From an uncultured Hyphomicrobiales bacterium (lineage in GTDB: Bacteria > Pseudomonadota > Alphaproteobacteria > Rhizobiales > Ancalomicrobiaceae): a stretch of 64,000 nt of DNA. The notes below the pieces were generated by a model. That model saw only the letters and a program-made list of their open reading frames with translations. It ran no database searches and was not told the origin of the DNA. The stretch covers positions 110,637-174,636 of the forward strand of contig CAIYYN010000061.1 in NCBI GenBank assembly GCA_903930435.1, written 5' to 3'. Each line of letters opens with the position of its first letter. The stretch's first letter is position 1. A program made the position numbers and the translations under genes. This document shows positions 55,235 through 62,973 of this stretch, in pieces.

Positions 55235-57729
55235 GCACCAATTCCACGTCCACAGAACAGGTCTTGCGCCGTCCGCTGGCAGCGGGCGAACAAGTCACCT
55301 ACTGGCATCTGGGTGCAACGGCGGAGGCCCGGTACGACGTGGCCGACCAGCCCATGCAGGGTGAGATGGACCCGTTCTTCTTTCTCACCAAGCACAAGAA
55401 TTTCATCCCGCACGAATATCCGTGCCGGACGCAATTCATCTCCGAGTTCCGCGACAAGCGCCCGACACCGACCACGACCTACAGCCCGGCGCGGGTATGG
55501 ATGCCGTTCGGCGCGCCCCGGGTTGATCTCTCCGGCTTCTGGTTCCGTCCGACACGGCTTGAAACCTGGGCCGTGACGACAATCGACGCCAAGTCGGCGG
55601 GCAAGGCCCAGTTCCGGCTGTCGACCTGCGGCGGTGCGATCCTGTTCGTCAATGGCCAAGAAGTCGGCTGGATGGCGCCCTATGGCCGCAATCTGGAAAC
55701 GGGCAAGCTGTTTGACGTCGATCTGGTCGCAGGCGCGAACGAATTCCGCGTCTATTTCGATGATCTCGCCGAACGCGACGCGCGCTATTTCTTCAAGCTC
55801 GATCTCATCTCGGGTCCGACACTTGAACAGGCGCTGCCGGTGCCGGTTGCGGGCTCCATCGCCGCCAACATCGAAGCCATGCTCGACGACATGCGCTTTG
55901 AACATCCCTATTACGACAATGGTGAGGTCGCACTCATCACGGCGGCTCCGTTGCCAGTGGCGGCCGACGTGACCGTCGCCGTCGAGGGCGATTTCATGTC
56001 GATCGAAGCGCCGCGTGTGTTCAAGCTCGCTCTTGCCGCCGGTGCCAACCGGTTGCCGATTGCCGAGACCAACGATCTGCCCGCTGATTTCCGGCATTTC
56101 AAGGTATCGGTCCATGTGGGCGGGCTGACGGTTGTCCGCACCTTCGGCGTCGAAATCTCGCATCAGACCAAGCAGGGTGCAGCACCAGCAACGCTCGAAG
56201 CCCGGATCAGGGAAGCGCTTGATGCCGTCTCCGAGGAAGCCGAAGCCGACAGCGTTCGGGCGCTCGCGCGTCTGGCGACCGGTCGCATCGGGGCAGAAAC
56301 AGACGCCATGCTCGAAGGCGTGTTGCCCGCGATCGAAGATTGCCACGACTGCGCTGACTTCATCCTCGTGCCGCTGCTCTGGTGCCGGATCGCCTATGCC
56401 GGATCGATTGCACCAGCGGTTGTTGCCCGCATGGACAAGGCCATCCTCACCTATCGCTACTGGATGGATGAGCGCGGCAATGACGTGCAATGGTATTTCT
56501 CCGAAAACCACGCGCTGCTCTTCCACACCGCCTGCTATCTCGCGGGCCATCTGCTGCCGGCAGAGACATTTGTCCGCTCCGGTCGCATCGGATCGGACCA
56601 GTCGGCGACGGGAGCCGCCCGCGTACGCGGCTGGCTCGATCACTTCGAGGACTGGGAGATGGCTGAGTTCAATTCGGCTCCCTATTTCCCGATCGATCTG
56701 AAGGGCCTGACGGCGCTCTATGCACTGGCGCCCGACGCCGATATCCGGGATCGCGCCGGAAAGGCGATTGTTCGCCTGGCCGAAGTCGTGGCCCGCTCGG
56801 CGCATCATGGCCAGATCACCGGTGCGCAGGGCCGCTCCTATGAGCACACGTTGCGCGCGGGTCGCTCGCTCGAACTGGCTGGCGTTGCGCGCATGTTGTG
56901 GGGAGTCGGGTCCTACGGCGACCGCTTCCACACGTTGCCGCAACTGGCGCTCTGCCTGCGCGACCATCATCTCTTCATTCCCGCTTCGCTCACCGATGTG
57001 GCGCGCTGGACGGCAGAGGGCGCACAGGAATGGGTCTTTGCGCAGGGACAGAACCGGATCGCCAAGCTCTATCACTACAAGAGCCGCTCGACCGCCATGG
57101 GCAGCGCCGCGCATTACCGCTGGAACGAATGGGGCTATCAGGAGACAGTTCTGCATCTGCGGATCGGCACCAACCCGGATGCGCAGGTCTGGATCAATCA
57201 CCCCGGCGAAACCCTGCATTCCGGCTATGGTCGCCCGTCCTATTGGGGCGGCAGCGGCACCTTGCCGCGCGTGCATCAATATCGCGGCCTTTCGGTGCTG
57301 ATCTTCAAATGCGCCGCCGAGCAGCCGGATTTCACGCACGCCTGGTTCCCGCAGTCGGTGTTTGATGCGGTCTCCGTCGAGGGCAATGTCGCCTTGGCGC
57401 AGAGTGGCGATGGCGTCGTGCTGTTGCAGACGAGCGGCCCGCTCGACCTCGTCAGCCATGGCCCGACGGCTGGCAACGAACTGCGTCTCGCCGGACATCA
57501 GGGCACCTGGATCGTCCGCACCGTCGAGGGCGGTGATATCGGTACGGCGAAGGCAGCGTTCTCGAAGCTGGCCCTGCAAGGGGACCCGGCAGGGGTCCTC
57601 ACCATCGAGGACCCTGTCTACGGCATGATCACCATGCATCCCGATGGCCGGATCGAGGCGGAAGGGCGCGTGGTCGATCCGGCAAACTGGACCGTTCCCG
57701 GCACCGCGACCACCTTCGCGACGGTCTGA
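55231..57729 (+). CDS. Large uncharacterised protein of the uronate cluster (putative carbohydrate-active enzyme)
   Basis: 832 residues, no signal peptide, so cytosolic. I do not recognise the family. Residues about 60-320 are beta-rich and include AILFVNGQEVGWMAPYGRN, which resembles the jelly-roll modules at the front of rhamnosidases and related enzymes. Residues about 325-620 are helical, with repeats like an (alpha/alpha) toroid; this part holds VQWYFSENHALLFHTACYLA and EFNSAPYFPIDLKGL, where His, Tyr, Asn and Glu could form an active site as in toroid lyases or glycosidases. The C-terminal 200 residues are again beta-rich. It is translationally coupled to kduI and 92 bases before kduD, so an oligo-uronate substrate is likely. 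An intracellular lyase or glycosidase is the best guess. Confidence 0.75.
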   Translation: MSTNSTSTEQVLRRPLAAGEQVTYWHLGATAEARYDVADQPMQGEMDPFFFLTKHKNFIPHEYPCRTQFISEFRDKRPTPTTTYSPARVWMPFGAPRVDLSGFWFRPTRLETWAVTTIDAKSAGKAQFRLSTCGGAILFVNGQEVGWMAPYGRNLETGKLFDVDLVAGANEFRVYFDDLAERDARYFFKLDLISGPTLEQALPVPVAGSIAANIEAMLDDMRFEHPYYDNGEVALITAAPLPVAADVTVAVEGDFMSIEAPRVFKLALAAGANRLPIAETNDLPADFRHFKVSVHVGGLTVVRTFGVEISHQTKQGAAPATLEARIREALDAVSEEAEADSVRALARLATGRIGAETDAMLEGVLPAIEDCHDCADFILVPLLWCRIAYAGSIAPAVVARMDKAILTYRYWMDERGNDVQWYFSENHALLFHTACYLAGHLLPAETFVRSGRIGSDQSATGAARVRGWLDHFEDWEMAEFNSAPYFPIDLKGLTALYALAPDADIRDRAGKAIVRLAEVVARSAHHGQITGAQGRSYEHTLRAGRSLELAGVARMLWGVGSYGDRFHTLPQLALCLRDHHLFIPASLTDVARWTAEGAQEWVFAQGQNRIAKLYHYKSRSTAMGSAAHYRWNEWGYQETVLHLRIGTNPDAQVWINHPGETLHSGYGRPSYWGGSGTLPRVHQYRGLSVLIFKCAAEQPDFTHAWFPQSVFDAVSVEGNVALAQSGDGVVLLQTSGPLDLVSHGPTAGNELRLAGHQGTWIVRTVEGGDIGTAKAAFSKLALQGDPAGVLTIEDPVYGMITMHPDGRIEAEGRVVDPANWTVPGTATTFATV

Positions 57730-57821
57730 GGCCTGCCCGGGCAGATCGGCCCATCCATCGGATTTGTGCCGGACGCCTCACACTGCGTCCGCCAGCCACC
57801 ACCAAGCGGGATATCGACCAG

Positions 57822-58595
57822 ATGTTTGATGTACAGACAGTTTTCGGGCTGAAGGGTCAACGGGCGCTGGTCACGGGCGCGGCAGGCGGCATCGGGCAGG
57901 CGATTGCGGTTGCGCTTGCCGCAGCCGGGGCCGATGTCGCGATCACCTGGAACCGCGAGCCAGCCGATGAGACGCTTTCCCGCATCGCTGCCGCTGGTGC
58001 TCGCGGACACGCTGTCCAGTGCGATCTGGCGACACTCGATGCCGCCGGTGCCAATATGTTTGTCGAAACACTGGCCGCTGACTTCGGTCCCATCGATATT
58101 CTCGTCAACAATGCCGGGATCATCCGCCGCGCCAATGCGCTCGAACACGAGGAAGCCGACTGGCGCGCCGTCATGTCGACCAATCTCGATGCGGTCTGGT
58201 TCCTCAGCCAGGCTGCCGCCCGGCCAATGGTGGCGCGCGGCCATGGGCGCATCGTGACGGTGGCCTCGCTGCTCTCCTATCAGGGCGGCATCCGGGTGCC
58301 CGGCTATACAGCGTCCAAACATGCGGTTGCAGGGCTCGTCAAGGCGATGGCCAATGAACTCGCCGCCAAGGGCGTTTCGGTCAACGGCATCGCCCCCGGC
58401 TATATCAGCACCAACAATACCAAGGCGTTACGCGAAGATCCCGACCGTTCGCGCCAGATCCTCGAACGCATCCCCGCCGGACGCTGGGGCCAGCCCGACG
58501 ACATCGCCGCCGCCGCCGTCTTCCTCGCCTCCAAAGCCGCAGAGTATGTGCACGGGCATATTATGGTCGTGGATGGCGGATGGATGGGGCGGTGA
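57822..58595 (+). CDS. kduD: 2-dehydro-3-deoxy-D-gluconate 5-dehydrogenase (KduD-like SDR)
   Basis: A 257-residue short-chain dehydrogenase that reduces 2,5-diketo-3-deoxygluconate, made by KduI, to 2-keto-3-deoxygluconate. NAD(P)-binding glycine motif TGAAGGIGQA, NNAG segment, catalytic Ser in VASLLSYQGGIRV and YTASKHA with the Tyr and Lys pair. The end VVDGGWMGR is typical of KduD. Its product would next need KdgK and KdgA, which are not in the window; a transporter is also missing here. Confidence 0.92.
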   Translation: MFDVQTVFGLKGQRALVTGAAGGIGQAIAVALAAAGADVAITWNREPADETLSRIAAAGARGHAVQCDLATLDAAGANMFVETLAADFGPIDILVNNAGIIRRANALEHEEADWRAVMSTNLDAVWFLSQAAARPMVARGHGRIVTVASLLSYQGGIRVPGYTASKHAVAGLVKAMANELAAKGVSVNGIAPGYISTNNTKALREDPDRSRQILERIPAGRWGQPDDIAAAAVFLASKAAEYVHGHIMVVDGGWMGR

Positions 58596-58726
58596 GGGTA
58601 AGAGGATGTCCACAATTAAAAATTGTAGCGAAACCTCGCGGGTCTTGCAATCTGAACTCGATTTTGTATATTTTTAATAACTGAAGGTTTGGAAATGGCC
58701 TGCTGTTGACATTCTCAGTTTATCAC

Positions 58727-58740
58727 CACACGAAAGTGTG
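58727..58740 (+). promoter_or_regulatory. Hairpin in the DUF262 leader
   Basis: A perfect CACAC-GAAA-GTGTG hairpin with a GNRA tetraloop, 23 bases before the DUF262 start. A consensus -35 hexamer TTGACA is at 58706-58711, but no good -10 box follows at 17 bases. It may be an operator or mRNA structure controlling the module. Confidence 0.4.
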
Positions 58741-58763
58741 AATGATTCTTAAGTGGGGTCAAA

Positions 58764-59819
58764 ATGTCCAGCATTCCTCAAACCTACACCATTTCGGATT
58801 TTATTGAGTGGAACCACAAGAAACAGCTAGTCCTCGCACCAGATTTTCAACGTGGCAATGTGTGGACACCGGCGGCAAAGGTATTTCTGATTGATACTAT
58901 TCTTAATGACCTGCCGATGCCCCAAATTTTTTTTCGGACCAAGATCAATGCAGCGTCTCAAAGCACGATAAGAGAGGTCGTAGATGGTCAGCAGCGTCTT
59001 CGATCAATTCTGGAGTTCGCTTCCGGTAAAATGCGTTTAACGTTAAAGGCACCCAAGCATAAAGACAAGACGTATATTGATCTAGATTTGGAAGATCAAG
59101 AACGGTTCTTATCTTATAAGGTGCCTGTCGTTCAGCTTATTAACGCGAGCGATGCTGATGTTCTGGAGGTATTTGCTCGATTGAATTCTTATAGTGTTAA
59201 GATAACTCCAGCGGAATTGCGTCACGCCGAGTACTCAGAGCCTGTCAAGTGGGCGATTTATGAGGCTACACGTTACTGGTCAGTATTATGGGATAAGTAT
59301 GGTGTTGTTACTATCCGCGATAGCGTTAGGCTCAAGAATACCTCGGTTGTAGCCGAAATGTTTATGATACTTGATACTGGATTTGATGATGCCGGGGAAT
59401 TAAAGATTGATAATTACTACAAAGGTCGTAAAAGTAAAGATGAGGCATTTTTCCGTCCGCTTCGAGAAAAACTAGATATCATCGTATCGGATATCATAGA
59501 AAAATTGGGCAGCGATTTCGCGGATACGACCTTCTTCGATGCTCCTAATTTTTTAGCTCTATATGCTGCTATTGCGTATTTAAAAGGTTGGATGCCGGAT
59601 TGTCGAGTTACAGATCAATTCGAAATTTATCCCCAAGCAATCGATTGGAACAAGGGGACGGAGGCTCTTTCATCGATAGCGCAAATCATTGAAGATAATG
59701 ATAAAGATCAGAGATATGCAGATTTTGTTAGTGCGACTGCTAGTTCAACGCACCGGCTGAGTTCGCGCAAGGTGCGTTTTCGGACTCTTGTTGGAGCCTT
59801 AGCATATAATGCAACTTGA
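58764..59819 (+). CDS. DUF262-domain protein (GmrS-like nucleotide-binding fold)
   Basis: 351 residues. The DUF262 hallmarks are FQRGNVWTP (residues 28-36) and VDGQQRL (73-79), the latter being the ParB/sulfiredoxin-type DGQQR motif that in related proteins binds and hydrolyses nucleotides. No DUF1524 HNH nuclease domain follows, unlike full GmrSD-type restriction proteins, so any nuclease should be the partner encoded next. The G+C of sampled lines is 35-38%, far below the 60% of neighbouring genes, indicating transfer. GGGG lies about ten bases before the ATG. It overlaps the next gene by 11 bases. Confidence 0.85.
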   Translation: MSSIPQTYTISDFIEWNHKKQLVLAPDFQRGNVWTPAAKVFLIDTILNDLPMPQIFFRTKINAASQSTIREVVDGQQRLRSILEFASGKMRLTLKAPKHKDKTYIDLDLEDQERFLSYKVPVVQLINASDADVLEVFARLNSYSVKITPAELRHAEYSEPVKWAIYEATRYWSVLWDKYGVVTIRDSVRLKNTSVVAEMFMILDTGFDDAGELKIDNYYKGRKSKDEAFFRPLREKLDIIVSDIIEKLGSDFADTTFFDAPNFLALYAAIAYLKGWMPDCRVTDQFEIYPQAIDWNKGTEALSSIAQIIEDNDKDQRYADFVSATASSTHRLSSRKVRFRTLVGALAYNAT

Positions 59820-60411
59820 GAAGCATAGATGGCGGCTTAACCACCGTATTGACGCGCTTGGGGAGGTTCTCAAAGAGTATAGACTTGGTGACACGGTTGG
59901 AATTGATCAATTTAAAGTTGAAAGAGTGCTAATTCAGCTTCAGATCGAGTGGGAGCATTTTGTTCGTGCGGTAGTTCTTGATAGCGCCACTGGTCAATTT
60001 CGGTCGCGGTCCGGTCCTGTCGTGTCACGGTTGCCCGTTAGAGTGAAAAATAGAGAACATGCAAGTTTGATTTTATTATCAAAATATAAAAAACGCTCAA
60101 TTGAACCTGATTGGTATCTGCCTTCAGAAGCCATCAGTGCCGCAGACAAGCTTTCGCTAAGTAACTATTCTCAAATCGCAATACAACTCGGGGTATCGCC
60201 TTGGGAACTGGAAGATTTAAGACATTTGAGAAATTTCATCGCCCATCGGTCTAATAGGGCCGCAAAAAGCGTCCGCAGCACAGGGTATATACCTAAATCT
60301 GAGCGGATCATTCCTTGTAAAATTTGTTTCGATTACACATTGGGCGGAATGCAGCGTTATGAAAGGTGGATTGAATTCATGAAAATTGTCGCTAATGGCA
60401 TGGTTCAATAA
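59809..60411 (+). CDS. HEPN-like protein, partner of the DUF262 gene
   Basis: A 200-residue, mostly helical protein with low G+C like its partner. Near the C-terminal third is RNFIAHR (Arg141 to His146), the Rx4H arrangement that forms the active site of HEPN ribonucleases; residues just before it (WELEDLRHL) give the helix expected there. HEPN proteins of the MAE_28990/MAE_18760 type are known to be encoded beside DUF262 genes. Translation is coupled through the 11-base overlap. The likely role is an RNA-cutting effector, controlled by DUF262, acting in defence or genome conflict. I assign HEPN from this motif and context only; the rest of the sequence is unfamiliar. Confidence 0.7.
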   Translation: MQLEKHRWRLNHRIDALGEVLKEYRLGDTVGIDQFKVERVLIQLQIEWEHFVRAVVLDSATGQFRSRSGPVVSRLPVRVKNREHASLILLSKYKKRSIEPDWYLPSEAISAADKLSLSNYSQIAIQLGVSPWELEDLRHLRNFIAHRSNRAAKSVRSTGYIPKSERIIPCKICFDYTLGGMQRYERWIEFMKIVANGMVQ

Positions 60412-60601
60412 ATAATCGTTGATTTAATTCATGAGTAGTCTCAACGAGCTTCTCGAGTTAAATTCGAAGTCCTCTCATAACGGCCGGTATGCGATTTTTG
60501 GGATGTAATTCGCTTGCGACTTTCCGGGATGGTGCAGAGTTTAAATACCAAACCGGCCACGCTGGCGATATTTAGAATAGAAGTAGCTCAGAATTTGTCG
60601 T

Positions 60602-61009
60602 TCACCCCTGCGTCATCTCACTGATCTCTTCCGGGTGTTTTTCCAGCAATCGAAACAGGTTGATCACGGCGGGTGTCGGGATCACGCGGCCGGTTTCATA
60701 GCGGGAAAAGGCGTTGTGGCCACCGCCGGTCAGTCGGGAAGCTTCGGTCTGATTCAATTTCAGTTTCTTGCGGATGCGGCGCAATTCTCAGCCGATGGCC
60801 TTGCGTGCGGCGAGCACAAGCTGATCGCCTGCCGCAGCATAGCGGGCGGCGCTGTCGGCGTCATAGTCGATCTCGCCGCATTCCGGGCAACGAAAGCCGC
60901 CGAGGCCGTCGACGTCCACGGTTGCACCCTGATAGGCGACCTGATGCGTCTCATCCTTGAACGGCACCATCGCGGCCTTCGCCTCACAGGCAACGCAGAT
61001 CAGTGGCAT
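60602..61009 (-). pseudogene. MqsA-family antitoxin split by an in-frame stop
   Basis: Read through, the frame encodes about 134 residues of MqsA/YgiT type: a zinc domain with two CxxC pairs (Cys5 and Cys8, Cys41 and Cys44), then an HTH domain with IRKKLKLNQTEASRLTGG and GGGHNAFSRYETGR. A TGA at 60788-60790 interrupts the frame between them, after KAIG; the next codons continue the family sequence (ELRRIRKKL), so it is a nonsense change, not a frameshift. GGAG precedes the ATG. Without suppression or reinitiation at TTG 60784 the DNA-binding half is lost. No MqsR-like toxin is nearby. Confidence 0.82.
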
Positions 61010-61039
61010 AATTTCAACTCCTTGAACGGTCCCTCAAAC

Positions 61040-61333
61040 CTACGCTGCTTCCACCGAAGTCACGCTTGTGCGGATTTCGAGTGTCAAGCCGGCTGCGCTG
61101 GCGATATTGACAAGGGCATCAAGCGAGAATTTGGCAATCTTGCCGCGCATCAGGTCGTTGAGGCGGGGACGGGTCAAGCCGAGGCGTGCGGCGGCGATCT
61201 CTTGCGCGACGTTCCAACTGATTACCTGCTGGCGGATCGCGGACAGCAGGTCAGAACGAGCGGTCAGATTGGCCGCCTCGCATGGCGTATCGGCGAGCGC
61301 ATCGAAACCATTGTCAAAGGTGTCAGCTTCCAC
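61040..61333 (-). CDS. HTH antitoxin-like regulator (HigA/HTH_37 type), orphan
   Basis: 97 residues from GTG 61333, preceded by AGAGG. The family pattern is clear: TFDNGFDALADTPCEAANL at the N-terminus, then RSDLLSAIRQQVISW and the HTH AAARLGLTRPRLNDLMRGKIAKFSLDALVNIA. Such proteins usually pair with a RelE/HigB-type toxin encoded just upstream; here the upstream neighbour is tRNA-Thr with no room for a toxin gene. It is followed 30 bases later by the broken MqsA gene on the same strand. Confidence 0.82.
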   Translation of the reverse strand: MEADTFDNGFDALADTPCEAANLTARSDLLSAIRQQVISWNVAQEIAAARLGLTRPRLNDLMRGKIAKFSLDALVNIASAAGLTLEIRTSVTSVEAA

Positions 61334-61415
61334 GGTTGCACCTCTAGGTCGGTAAGACGCAACAATGACCGGCAAACCGGCGCATGGCAACAGGATAGAC
61401 GTGCAATCGAAAAAA

Positions 61416-61490
61416 TGGTGCCGGATGAGGGGATTGAACCCCCGACCTTCGGTTTACAAAACCGCTGCTCTACCGCTGAGCTAATCCGGC
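61416..61490 (-). tRNA. tRNA-Thr (anticodon TGT)
   Basis: 75 bases on the reverse strand. Acceptor GCCGGAT pairs with ATCCGGC; the D-arm is GCTCAGCGGTAGAGC; the anticodon loop TTTGTAA gives TGT; the T-arm loop is TTCAATC; the 3' end ACCA is encoded. The first anticodon-stem pair is a mismatch (G-A). Confidence 0.93.
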
Positions 61491-61665
61491 GCGGGCGTCT
61501 CGATAGCATGAGACGGGGACTGTGGGAAGACGGTTCCGTCTTGCAAATGTTGAAAAGCGCAAAACCCGGATTTTGGCGCAAATCCGGCGTCTTGCGAGCC
61601 GGGGGACGGGAAGGGCCACGCGCAGGCCGTCGCTTAGCGCGCAATCCGGCTCCCGTTCAGTCGAA

Positions 61666-62526
61666 TCAGCCGCTGATCCCGAGCTTCTTGCCGATGATAT
61701 AGAGCGAGAGCACGGCGGCATTGGAGACATTGAGCGACTTGATCTGGCCGGGCATGTCGACGCGGGCCAGCGCATCGCAGGCATCGCGGGTGACCGGGCG
61801 TAGGCCCTTGCCCTCGGCACCCAGCACCAGCACGGTCCGCTTGCCCGCCGATGTCTCTTCCAGCGGCAATGGACCGGCGCTGTCGAGGCCGATGATCGTG
61901 AAGCCTTCGCCCTTCAGTTCCAGCAGCGATTTGGCGAGATTGACGACCTCGATATGGGTCAAAAGATCCAGCGCGCCGGACGCGGCCTTGGCGAGCACGC
62001 CGGTCTCATCGGGGGAGTGGCGGGTCGTCGTCAGCAGGGCATCCGCGCCGAGCGCAACGGCGGAGCGGATGATCGCGCCGACATTATGCGGGTCGGTGAC
62101 CTGATCCAGCGCCAGGATAAGACGGGCGCGGCCAAGCTGCGACATGGAGACCGGCTCAAGGGTCTCCGTCTCCACGAGCACGCCCTGATGCACGGCATCT
62201 TCGCCAACGCGCTGGTTGATCCAGCGGACCGTGACTTCCTCTGGCTCGACGGGGAACTGGATGCCGCGTTCCTCAAGCCGGGCGCGGGCGTTGCGGGTCG
62301 CGTAGATTGCATGCACCCGGCGGCGCGGATTTGACAGAGCGAGTTCGACAGTGTGCATGCCATAAAGGAACACACGGCCTTCCGGCGCGCCTGTGCCGGG
62401 GCGACCGCGATGTCGCTGCATGATTTTGGGTGTCGACGGGCGCTTGCCGGGTCTAGCAAAGCGGGGCGCGTCATCTCTGGGCCGGTCCTTGCCGGTGGGG
62501 CGATCATTTTCCATGCGTACGCTCAT
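61666..62526 (-). CDS. rlmB: 23S rRNA 2'-O-methyltransferase RlmB (SpoU family)
   Basis: About 286 residues. Methylates G2251 (E. coli numbering) of 23S rRNA. A basic, disordered N-terminus of about 55 residues precedes the substrate-binding domain (FLYGMHTVELALSNPRRRVH) and the SpoU knotted domain with NVGAIIRSAVALGADA, VLGAEGKGL and IKSLNVSNAAVLSLYI. Start ATG 62526 or the ATG four codons later; a longer frame to 62571 is unlikely. It lies beside tRNA-Thr, an arrangement frequent in the class, and is divergent from the DUF3311 gene. Confidence 0.93.
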   Translation of the reverse strand: MSVRMENDRPTGKDRPRDDAPRFARPGKRPSTPKIMQRHRGRPGTGAPEGRVFLYGMHTVELALSNPRRRVHAIYATRNARARLEERGIQFPVEPEEVTVRWINQRVGEDAVHQGVLVETETLEPVSMSQLGRARLILALDQVTDPHNVGAIIRSAVALGADALLTTTRHSPDETGVLAKAASGALDLLTHIEVVNLAKSLLELKGEGFTIIGLDSAGPLPLEETSAGKRTVLVLGAEGKGLRPVTRDACDALARVDMPGQIKSLNVSNAAVLSLYIIGKKLGISG

Positions 62527-62796
62527 AGCGCGGAATTCGGTTTCAGGCCACGAAATTTGGCCTTCGTGCACCGAATGGCCGCACAGGCGGCACCATCGGA
62601 TGACAAAAGCATGACCAAAAAGGTGAAAATTTCGTTAACCGGTTGATCTGAGGAGATATTCGGATAGTATGCCGCGCTCTTGCGACGAATTGGCGATCAA
62701 GACCTCGGTTAAGTGCCAGATCATTGGGCGAACAAACGGCTGTTCTTCTGATGGCTGTCATGGTCAAACGCCAGTCAAAAAAACGGGAAACGTTCA

Positions 62797-62973
62797 ATGA
62801 AGTACGTCCTGCTGCTGATACCCTGCATCCTGGCGATATGGGTGCCCCTGTTCAACAGAGTCGAGCCGACTTTGTTCGATATCCCCTTTTTCTACTGGTA
62901 TCTGCTTTGCCTGATCCCGGTGTCGTCCATTTTCATCTGGCTGGCATCGAAGGTTGAAGGGAGCGACGCATGA
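62797..62973 (+). CDS. DUF3311 small membrane protein
   Basis: 58 residues: MKYVLLLIPCILAIW, PFFYWYLLCLIPVSSIFIW, then a short charged tail. Two membrane segments, the size and pattern of DUF3311 proteins that are routinely encoded directly before sodium:solute symporters of the MctP group. The stop overlaps the symporter start (ATGA), so they are coupled; it probably acts as an accessory subunit. Confidence 0.88.
   Translation: MKYVLLLIPCILAIWVPLFNRVEPTLFDIPFFYWYLLCLIPVSSIFIWLASKVEGSDA

Noticed and set aside
55186..57639. 817-residue frame antisense to the kduI-kduD orphan gene
   Set aside because: The sense frame has coupled starts at both neighbours and protein-like composition; the antisense product is Arg/His/Asp-rich without motifs.
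58764..60411. Restriction-modification system
   Set aside because: Neither protein shows a methyltransferase motif or an HNH/PD-(D/E)xK nuclease; the DUF262 plus HEPN reading fits better.
58600..61415. Attachment-site duplication of the tRNA-Thr 3' end
   Set aside because: I looked for a second copy of the tRNA end flanking the low-G+C island and saw none; no integrase gene is present.
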